Positions 1 to 5,222 of a stretch of 5,222 nucleotides of DNA are shown in pieces (position 1 is the first letter of the stretch; the number at the start of each line of letters is the position of its first letter). The translations under genes were made by a program, and so were the position numbers. Origin of the DNA: an uncultured Marinilabiliales bacterium (GTDB lineage: Bacteria; Bacteroidota; Bacteroidia; Bacteroidales; BM520); the NCBI GenBank assembly GCA_937877575.1, contig CALFIZ010000277.1:1-5222 (forward strand), written 5' to 3'. The notes below the pieces were generated by a model. It worked only from the letters and a program-made list of their open reading frames with translations. It was not told where the DNA came from and did not search any database.

Positions 1-11
1 TCTTCCGATCT
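1..11. other. Residual Illumina adapter sequence at contig end
   Basis: The first 11 bases, TCTTCCGATCT, are identical to the 3' end of the standard Illumina adapter (…GCTCTTCCGATCT) and sit exactly at the window edge in the orientation expected for read-through into the insert. They are best treated as non-biological. They supply the last three codons (Ile596 to Arg598) and two bases of codon 595 of the truncated protease, so genuine sequence begins at about base 12. Confidence 0.88.
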
Positions 12-1794
12 CGGGCATCGTCTCGCTGCCTGCGGTCTTCACCGGCAGGCCGAGGCCAAAGTAGGCATTGTGGCGGTATTTGGCGTTGCTGCCTGTCTCC
101 GAGGGCACGAGCCTGTTCTCGTCGTAGTATTCAATACTGACAGCATCGCCGGGTATCCCGCCTTTGTCGGTACGGACGTGCAGTGCGGCCCAGGGCTTGA
201 AGAGGTCGGCACTGAGGGTGGGGGTATACGAGGCGGTGTAGCCGTCGAGGTGTACCACAAGGCTGTTGCCTTCCGCCACGGGGAACGAAAGCGACGAGAG
301 GGTGTCGAAGACGGTGAAGGTCTTCTTGCCGTAGCGCACTATGCTGCCGTCGGGACGCACCTCTTTGTAGAATATGGGCTTGTGGAAGACGGTCTGCAGC
401 GGTGTGATGCGGACTGTATTGCTGTCTTCGGTGAAGCGGAAGGTAGGTGCCGCTGTTTGGCGTTCGCCGACGAAATACGATGCCTGCGGCACTCCGTAGC
501 CAAAGGCGTAGTCGCAGTAAGGGTAGAGGTCGGCGCTCTGCTCAATCATGCGGAACATCTCCATGGCCGTCTTGCCTGGCGACGCCTGCCAGGCACAGGC
601 GGCGAAACCGGCCACCAGGGGGCAGGAGAAGCTGGTGCCGTGGACGTAGTGGGTGGCGTGGTCGTTAGGGACATTCGCCGTGCGGGCATAGCCGAAGGCA
701 CAGACGTTGGGCTTCTGCCGTCCGTCGGCACTGGGGCCGTAGCTGCTGAACGATATGTGGTTGTAGTTGCGGATACTGTTCTCTATGCCTCCCACGCAGA
801 GCACGCTGTCGGCATCGCTGGGGGTGATGATAGTCTTCCACTGCCTGTCGTCGGCTTCGTTGCCCGCCGAGTTGCACACCAGCATACCCTTGCGAGCCGC
901 AAGGTTGCCTGCCTTGGCGACATAAGAGGTGCCGTCCATGTCGGTGGTGTAGTGGCGCTCCTTGCCGTAGCCCAGCGAACTGTTGATGAGGTCGGCACCG
1001 TTCTTGTCAGCCCATTCCACAGCCTGTTCCCACCAGACTTCCTCTTTGAAAGGTTCAGAGTTGACTTCAGTGCGGGCGAGCAGAAACTCAGCGCCTGTTG
1101 CCAAGCCTAATTTTCTGCCGTCCTTGATGCCTGCAATGCAACTCAGCACCATGGTGCCGTGAGAGTTCCAGCCATAGACGTCCTCACGATGGTTCGGGAA
1201 ATTGTATGTGCTTATAATTTGGTGATTGTCACGCAGATGCTGAAAGGCCACGTGCTTGTCCACGTATGGGAAACCACCGTCTAAGACTGCTATGCGAAGT
1301 CCCTTTCCATCAATGCCCTTGTCAATAAAATGCTGTCCGCCCATACGGATGACCTGGGCGGTGAGGATGCCTTTGTCGGCGAGGATTTCCAACCCTTCTT
1401 CAATGTCGGCATTATATGTTTCATTGGATGCGAGAATGCAGTCGGAACTGATTGGTTCAACATTTTTGACAAAGCTGAGATTGCGGATGATTTCGATGTT
1501 TTCATCGGTTGCCATGATACCCATTGCGTTGAGCCAGCGTGATTCGCCGACAACTTCTTCCGACAAGCTGCCGATTTCATCTGCGTAACTCCGGTTGAGA
1601 GGGTAGTTGCTGATGTCGTACAGCGATGCACCGCATTTTTCATAACGTTCGATTGCCTTGCTGTCGAAATATGTGTATGGATCGAACTCAGTGCCGTTCT
1701 TGTCTGTCAGGAAAATCCAATAGCATTTCGGTTGTGCGATTGCTGCTGCCGAAAGCAGTGTGGTGATGGCTATTAATAATAATTGTTTTTTCAT
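1..1794 (-). CDS. Secreted subtilisin-like serine protease (S8 family), 3' end missing
   Basis: This is an exported endopeptidase of the subtilase (S8) fold, open from ATG at 1794 to the window edge: 598 codons with no stop. Residues 1-20 form a signal peptide (MKK, a leucine-rich core, then AIA before Gln21); a mature N-terminal Gln is typical of Bacteroidota exports. Residues 21 to about 145 look like a propeptide, and the stretch around 92-114 resembles the end of an I9 inhibitor domain. The catalytic triad is complete: Asp172 in AVLDGGF, His212 in NSHGTMV and Ser388 in GTSFSCP. Asn312 in SAGNE is the expected oxyanion-hole residue. Residues from about 450 onward look like a beta-rich C-terminal region that continues outside the window, so a sorting tail cannot be judged. 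The start overlaps the upstream stop (ATGA). Codons from about residue 265 onward are markedly G/C-ending, unlike the 5' part. The last three codons and part of residue 595 derive from sequencing adapter. The family call is very secure; the substrate is unknown. Confidence 0.95.
   Translation of the reverse strand, partial: MKKQLLLIAITTLLSAAAIAQPKCYWIFLTDKNGTEFDPYTYFDSKAIERYEKCGASLYDISNYPLNRSYADEIGSLSEEVVGESRWLNAMGIMATDENIEIIRNLSFVKNVEPISSDCILASNETYNADIEEGLEILADKGILTAQVIRMGGQHFIDKGIDGKGLRIAVLDGGFPYVDKHVAFQHLRDNHQIISTYNFPNHREDVYGWNSHGTMVLSCIAGIKDGRKLGLATGAEFLLARTEVNSEPFKEEVWWEQAVEWADKNGADLINSSLGYGKERHYTTDMDGTSYVAKAGNLAARKGMLVCNSAGNEADDRQWKTIITPSDADSVLCVGGIENSIRNYNHISFSSYGPSADGRQKPNVCAFGYARTANVPNDHATHYVHGTSFSCPLVAGFAACAWQASPGKTAMEMFRMIEQSADLYPYCDYAFGYGVPQASYFVGERQTAAPTFRFTEDSNTVRITPLQTVFHKPIFYKEVRPDGSIVRYGKKTFTVFDTLSSLSFPVAEGNSLVVHLDGYTASYTPTLSADLFKPWAALHVRTDKGGIPGDAVSIEYYDENRLVPSETGSNAKYRHNAYFGLGLPVKTAGSETMPEIGR
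1791..1794 (-). other. ATGA stop/start overlap (translational coupling)
   Basis: On the minus strand the four bases read ATGA. The ATG at 1794-1792 starts the protease and the TGA at 1793-1791 ends the repeat protein. The start is supported by the signal peptide that follows directly. Only a weak purine stretch (GAAGAAAT) precedes it, so re-initiation by ribosomes finishing the upstream gene is the likely mode of translation. That coupling is inference from the overlap. Confidence 0.85.
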
Positions 1795-2666
1795 ATTTCT
1801 TCGTATTCGTATCTGACTGTTTCAATTTCTTTGCGTTGCAGTTCAGGAGCGATGGTGGTGGTTACAGAACGCACTATCCGACCATTTTCGTACTCCCTGT
1901 CAGCCGACTGTAAAACGTTACCTTTGTTGTCGGTGATGCTGAAATGACTGATGCGGTCGATTTCATTATATTCGTAATTAAAGGTTATAGTCCTATCGCG
2001 CTCTTTGCGTACGGTCTTGACAATCAAGTCTTTGTCGTTGTATTCGTTTTCCTCTATGCTGTCGATGCGCTTGTATTCGTTGTATGATATTGTCTTAATT
2101 TGACGGTTCTTTTCATCGTAGGTGTTATCAGTTTCCAACACATTGCCTTCAAGGTTTGTGTAAAAAACCTTTGTTATGTTGCCGGCATTGTCGTATTCGT
2201 TCTGCTGATTTGGAGACCTTTTGCAGTCTTCATCTTCATATTCTATATTGACGAGGTTTGTCCCATTGTAAGTATAGACAAGTTTTTCGGTGATCTCATT
2301 ATCGGTATCGTATGATATTTGTCTGATTCTGAGACCGTTAGAATCGTATTCGTTGACGATGCGCTCCTCGAATCCTTCTTCGTAGAGATGCCGTTCCTCT
2401 ATGAGATTTTCACCTTCATAAGTGTATTTGGAATTGTCAATGACCTCACCGTCTTCTATTCGCAGTTCGCTTACAATCTGGTTTTTGTCATTATATTCAG
2501 CCTTGTATTCGTAATTCATTTCTCCTTCGGCGTCATAATGATTTTCCGAAAGCAGGTTTCCGTTGTCATCATTTACCGTTTCGGAATAAAGGTATTCATT
2601 TGTTGTGTCGTTGAGTTCTCCATCGAAATAGACCTCCACGGCACGGTACGTTTTTATCTTAATCAT
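1791..2666 (-). CDS. Acidic YD/RHS-like 25-residue repeat protein, function unknown
   Basis: This is a complete 291-residue protein with no signal peptide and no hydrophobic segment, so it is probably cytoplasmic. It is rich in Glu, Asp, Asn and Tyr. Almost its whole length is a tandem repeat whose units begin with (E/T)Y(N/D) followed by N-x-I or N-x-L. The key tyrosines fall at 58, 83, 107, 133, 158, 183, 209, 233 and 259, a spacing of 24-26 residues. The pattern resembles YD repeats of RHS-type proteins, which build beta-sheet shells, but the protein lacks an RHS core hallmark and any toxin domain, and I cannot assign a function. It starts 5 bases after a heptamer array and overlaps the start of the secreted protease by 4 bases, so the two products are probably made together. 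G+C is low (about 35% in one sampled line). It could also be described as a MORN-like or YwqK-like repeat protein, but the spacing fits those families less well. Confidence 0.85.
   Translation of the reverse strand: MIKIKTYRAVEVYFDGELNDTTNEYLYSETVNDDNGNLLSENHYDAEGEMNYEYKAEYNDKNQIVSELRIEDGEVIDNSKYTYEGENLIEERHLYEEGFEERIVNEYDSNGLRIRQISYDTDNEITEKLVYTYNGTNLVNIEYEDEDCKRSPNQQNEYDNAGNITKVFYTNLEGNVLETDNTYDEKNRQIKTISYNEYKRIDSIEENEYNDKDLIVKTVRKERDRTITFNYEYNEIDRISHFSITDNKGNVLQSADREYENGRIVRSVTTTIAPELQRKEIETVRYEYEEI
1794..2576 (-). repeat. About ten tandem 75-bp coding repeats (25-residue YD-like units)
   Basis: The repeats cover residues 31-291 of the repeat protein. Unit starts are marked by EY or TY followed by Asn, Asp or Glu at residues 58, 83, 107, 133, 158, 183, 209, 233 and 259. 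An earlier degenerate unit lies near residue 31, and a final partial one sits at the C-terminus (YEYEE). At DNA level the recurring plus-strand string tattcgt marks many of the units, but the units are well diverged otherwise. This indicates an old array rather than a recent expansion. Confidence 0.8.
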
Positions 2667-2671
2667 AGTTA

Positions 2672-2755
2672 TCGTCTTTCGTCTTTCGTCCTTCGTCTAT
2701 CGTCTTTCGTTTATCGTTTATCGTTTATCGTCTTTCGTTTATCGTTTATCGTTAT
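2672..2755. repeat. Tandem heptamer array, 12 units, filling the intergenic gap
   Basis: Twelve consecutive 7-bp units occupy 84 of the 89 bases between the GH57 stop and the repeat-protein start. On the plus strand the order is TCGTCTT twice, TCGTCCT, TCGTCTA, TCGTCTT, TCGTTTA three times, TCGTCTT, TCGTTTA twice and a degenerate TCGTTAT. The first three bases (TCG) and the fourth (T) are invariant. Read along the genes the unit is purine-rich (AAGACGA or TAAACGA), and the array ends 5 bases before the ATG at 2666. It therefore forms the leader around the ribosome entry region, including one AGGA (in AGGACGA at 2692-2686) about 20 bases upstream of the start. No promoter of the Bacteroidota type (TTTG and TAnnTTTG) is visible inside it. 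Confidence 0.95.
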
Positions 2756-3940
2756 TTATGCCTCAAGTCTTAATTTAAGGTCATTCACAACGTTCATGAA
2801 ATTGATGAATGCATCGTATGGTGAATTATACGGTGAGAACTGATGTTGAATGGCATCTTTTATGACGAAAAGTTTTGTACACATATACAGCAGATTGTCA
2901 ACAGATTGGATAAACAGGAAATCCTTTTTGATTTCAGGGTCTTCGCATTTTGCCACTTTGTCGGTGAGGTCATAGAGTTTGTGGAATGCTTCCGTCTGCA
3001 GTTCGTTGCCAAGCCATGCTGATGTGTCCTTTTCCTCATCGGCCCACGTCATGTTGTACGGGACGTTGAGTGGTGCGGCAGGGGCTATCAGTTTGGTTAT
3101 TTCTGAGGGAGTAGCCATGAACATCTGGTCGTTGCTGATGATGCGGCGGATTAGATCTTCTATGAAATCCATAATGCCGGTGTCAGCGGAATAGTAGTCG
3201 CCGAATGTTTCGTATTCGAGGGCGAGAGTAAGGCATTTGCCTTTTACGAGGCAGCGGTTGACCCAGCCCATGAATTTTTCGGCGGTAAGCGGCCATTCAT
3301 TCCAGTTTTTATTGTCGAAGCGGAATGATATGTCATCGCACAGTCCGCAGGTTCTTGTCAGCAGTTTGAGTTTCGGATTGGAGGCGCTGTAATAGACGTT
3401 TTCAGCAGGTTTCCATCCGAGGATGTGCCGTGCGCCTTCGATGATGGCGGTGTCATAGCCCAGTTTCAGAATCTGTTCCGTCAAATCGTCATTATAGAGT
3501 AATTGTGTGTTTTTGAATGCTTTAGGTCTTATTCCGAATGTTTCTTTAATGAGCTTGTTTTCCATTTTCACCTGTTCCATGAAGAGTTTTTTGTTGATAA
3601 TGGAAGAGAATGAAAAATTATATGGTTGTGACAGAAGCTCAACATTACCGGTTTTGACGAGTTTCTGGAAACTCTCAAGGACATCCGGAGCGAACCATTT
3701 CATTTGTTCGATGGTTGTGCCGGAGATGGACAGGCTTATTTTTACGTTGTCGCCGAATTCATCTATAAGCCTCATGAGCAGATTGTTCATCGGAATATAG
3801 CATTGTGCGCCGACTTTGGTCACAGTCATCTTGTTAAGATAATCGTTGTAGTAGTCGTGGTTAACTCCGATGTCAAAAAATCTGTATGTGCGTAGTCTTA
3901 TTGGTTGGTGTACTTGGAAGAAAAGGCATATAGGTTTCAT
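2756..3940 (-). CDS. GH57 alpha-amylase-like protein (MJ1611-type)
   Basis: This is a complete 394-residue protein of glycoside hydrolase family 57, a retaining alpha-glucan-acting family with a (beta/alpha)7 barrel. The five conserved GH57 regions are recognisable in order: QVHQP at 9-13; GNVELL at 98-103 followed by PY; IIEGARHILGW at 166-176, with Glu168 as putative nucleophile; LEYETFGDY at 241-249; and WADEEKDTSAWLGN at 299-312. The DDISFRF and PLTAEKF strings (202-208 and 217-223) also fit the MJ1611-like subgroup. From memory of that subgroup, the acid/base residue is the Asp in DYETFG. Here the position is Glu242, so activity is uncertain. There is no signal peptide, so the protein is cytoplasmic. 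It starts 9 bases after the glycosyltransferase stop with no Shine-Dalgarno site, suggesting co-transcription and a joint role in glycogen turnover. Family assignment is very secure; alpha-amylase activity is not. Confidence 0.95.
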   Translation of the reverse strand: MKPICLFFQVHQPIRLRTYRFFDIGVNHDYYNDYLNKMTVTKVGAQCYIPMNNLLMRLIDEFGDNVKISLSISGTTIEQMKWFAPDVLESFQKLVKTGNVELLSQPYNFSFSSIINKKLFMEQVKMENKLIKETFGIRPKAFKNTQLLYNDDLTEQILKLGYDTAIIEGARHILGWKPAENVYYSASNPKLKLLTRTCGLCDDISFRFDNKNWNEWPLTAEKFMGWVNRCLVKGKCLTLALEYETFGDYYSADTGIMDFIEDLIRRIISNDQMFMATPSEITKLIAPAAPLNVPYNMTWADEEKDTSAWLGNELQTEAFHKLYDLTDKVAKCEDPEIKKDFLFIQSVDNLLYMCTKLFVIKDAIQHQFSPYNSPYDAFINFMNVVNDLKLRLEA

Positions 3941-3949
3941 AATGATAGT

Positions 3950-5222
3950 TTATTTTAAGATGCTATTGTAAACGTTAATAATTTTTTCTGCGGCATTTTC
4001 CCATTTCATATTGTCGATTTCGATTTTGCCGTATTTTTTATACATTTCACTAAGAGTGTCATAATGAAGTAGAGCATAGATGCAGTCTGCCATTGCATTA
4101 ACATCCCAAAAATCCACTTTTAGAGCGTGTTCGAGGACTTCGGAGACGCCCGACTGTTTGGAGATGACGACAGGTACGTTGAGACTCATGGCTTCAAGTG
4201 GAACAAGACCAAAAGGTTCTGATACTGAAGGCATTACAAATACGTTGCTCATTGCGAACATTCTGTCAACCTGTTCTCCCCTTAAAAATCCTGTGAAATG
4301 GAAGTTGTCGGAAATGCCGAGCTTTGCGACATATTTCACCAGACCCGGCATCATATCACCGGTGCCTGCCATGACGAAGTGAACGTCTTTGTCGCGTTGG
4401 AGAATAAGATTGGCCGCATCGATGAAATACTCAGGCCCTTTCTGATAGGTGAGACGTCCGAGGAAGGTCACGAACTTGGTGTCGAAGTTTTTCTTGAATT
4501 TGGAGACATCAGTCGGGCTTGTGGTGATGGCATTGTGGACGGTGAAGACCTTTGAAGCGTCAATGCCGTATTTGCTGATGACTGTGTTTGCTGTGAGGTT
4601 GCTGACTGCGATTACGCGGTCGGCGTTCATCATGCCGCTGCGTTCGAGGTCATAAACTATGGTGTTGATGTTGTCACCGGAGCGGTCGAATTCGGTGGCA
4701 TGAATGTGACATACGAGAGGTTTGCCTGAGACTTTCTTGGCTGCAATGCCTGCAGAGTAGGTCAGCCAGTCGTGGGCGTGTATGATGTCGAAATCATATA
4801 GTGTTGCTATCTTGGCGACGACTATGGCATAGCGTGCAACCTCTTCGTATAGTGTTTTTCCATAGCCGCCTGCAAACTGATATTTCCGTGAAAAGACCGG
4901 ATTATCGTGTGCAACAGTGTCTTTGTTGATTTTTTCGTAGTATTTCTCATATTCTTCAGGACCTGCGTATGGAATTAGGCTGGAATCGACTTCAATATAG
5001 GTCATTGAATTGATGACATCTTTGTATTCCTTTTCGTATATATCGACTTCGACATCGCTGGCGTTGACTATATCAGCCACCGTTCTGTCTTCGTCGCCAT
5101 ACGCTTTGGGTGTTACAAAGATAACATCCGCACCTTTGGCTTTCAGACCTTTAGCCATTCCATAGCAAGCCGTTCCAAGACCGCCTGTTATATGAGGGGG
5201 AAATTCCCATCCCAACATTAAT
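3950..5222 (-). CDS. GT4-type glycogen-synthase-like glycosyltransferase, 5' end cut
   Basis: This is a GT-B fold glycosyltransferase, probably transferring glucose from a nucleotide sugar to an alpha-glucan in the cytoplasm. Numbering from the ATG at 5218 (422 residues), the N-terminal domain opens with GWEFPPHITGGLG (3-15), the glycine-rich acceptor loop of glycogen/starch synthase relatives. HAHDW (147-151) and HIHATEFDRSG (171-181) follow. The C-terminal donor domain has GRLTYQKG (254-261, with Arg255 and Lys260 expected to bind phosphates) and the EX7E motif from Glu334 to Glu342 in EPFGLVPLEAM. The frame stays open past that ATG: the preceding codon is TTA (Leu), and homologues usually begin with a short strand such as K-V-L-M before GWEFPP. 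The ATG at 5218 is therefore probably an internal Met, and only a few residues are missing. The GH57 gene follows after 9 bases. The exact sugar donor and product are inferred from family and neighbour. Confidence 0.93.
   Translation of the reverse strand, partial: LMLGWEFPPHITGGLGTACYGMAKGLKAKGADVIFVTPKAYGDEDRTVADIVNASDVEVDIYEKEYKDVINSMTYIEVDSSLIPYAGPEEYEKYYEKINKDTVAHDNPVFSRKYQFAGGYGKTLYEEVARYAIVVAKIATLYDFDIIHAHDWLTYSAGIAAKKVSGKPLVCHIHATEFDRSGDNINTIVYDLERSGMMNADRVIAVSNLTANTVISKYGIDASKVFTVHNAITTSPTDVSKFKKNFDTKFVTFLGRLTYQKGPEYFIDAANLILQRDKDVHFVMAGTGDMMPGLVKYVAKLGISDNFHFTGFLRGEQVDRMFAMSNVFVMPSVSEPFGLVPLEAMSLNVPVVISKQSGVSEVLEHALKVDFWDVNAMADCIYALLHYDTLSEMYKKYGKIEIDNMKWENAAEKIINVYNSILK

Noticed and set aside
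70..1110. 346-codon open frame on the plus strand
   Set aside because: It lies fully antisense to the S8 protease, whose catalytic motifs are intact. The open antisense frame follows from the G+C-rich codon use of that part of the gene, and its translation shows no recognisable domain.
1020..1200. Frameshift or broken gene at the composition change in the protease
   Set aside because: Translation from 1794 to 1 stays in one frame with all S8 motifs in the right order and spacing on both sides of the change.
1290..1643. 117-codon minus-strand open frame
   Set aside because: It overlaps the protease on the same strand in another frame. The protease frame has the signal peptide, propeptide-like region and triad, so this one is a shadow.
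2667..2755. CRISPR-like array in the intergenic gap
   Set aside because: The units are 7 bp and contiguous with no spacers, so this is a simple tandem repeat.
2319..2843. 174-codon plus-strand open frame encoding a hydrophobic, periodic peptide
   Set aside because: It runs antisense to the repeat protein and GH57 gene, through the heptamer array. The periodic RLSSFV-like peptide is just the 7-bp repeat translated, which has no stop codons on that strand.
5116..5123. TATCTTTG on the minus strand, a match to the Bacteroidota -7 element TAnnTTTG
   Set aside because: It sits inside the glycosyltransferase coding sequence and no TTTG is seen at the expected -33 distance, so it is likely a chance match.

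Overview
The window looks like a short metagenomic contig from a member of the Bacteroidota, most likely order Bacteroidales. The reasons are the pairing of a GT4 glycogen-synthase-like glycosyltransferase with an MJ1611-type GH57 protein, the lack of strong Shine-Dalgarno sites (starts are preceded by A-rich leaders), a signal peptide cleaved before Gln, and an intergenic array of short AT-rich heptamers. A genus cannot be named from the sequence alone.

All four genes lie on the minus strand and read from the right end to the left end. (1) 5222-3950 is a GT4/GT5-like glycosyltransferase that lacks only its first few residues. (2) Nine bases further on, 3940-2756 is a complete GH57 alpha-amylase-like protein. 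It keeps the putative nucleophile Glu but appears to have Glu in place of the acid/base Asp. (3) An 89-bp gap follows, 84 bp of which is a 12-unit tandem heptamer array. It ends 5 bases before the start of a 291-residue acidic protein (2666-1791) made of about ten 25-residue YD/RHS-like repeats. (4) The stop of that gene overlaps the start of the next one (ATGA). The next gene is a secreted subtilisin-family (S8) protease with a complete catalytic triad, open from 1794 to the left edge (598 codons, no stop).

The first two genes are plausibly a cytoplasmic storage-polysaccharide (glycogen) module. The last two form a separate, translationally coupled pair: a cytoplasmic repeat protein of unknown function and an exported protease. 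Whether one transcript covers all four is open; the heptamer array is the natural dividing point.

Two points affect how far the left end can be trusted. Bases 1-11 match the 3' end of the Illumina adapter, so the last three codons of the protease, and part of the one before, are artefact. Base composition within the protease gene also changes from about 40-45% G+C near its 5' end to about 60-65% left of roughly position 1000, with the reading frame intact. No RNA genes, CRISPR arrays, insertion sequences or convincing terminators were seen. Apart from the heptamer array there is no non-coding stretch longer than 9 bases.
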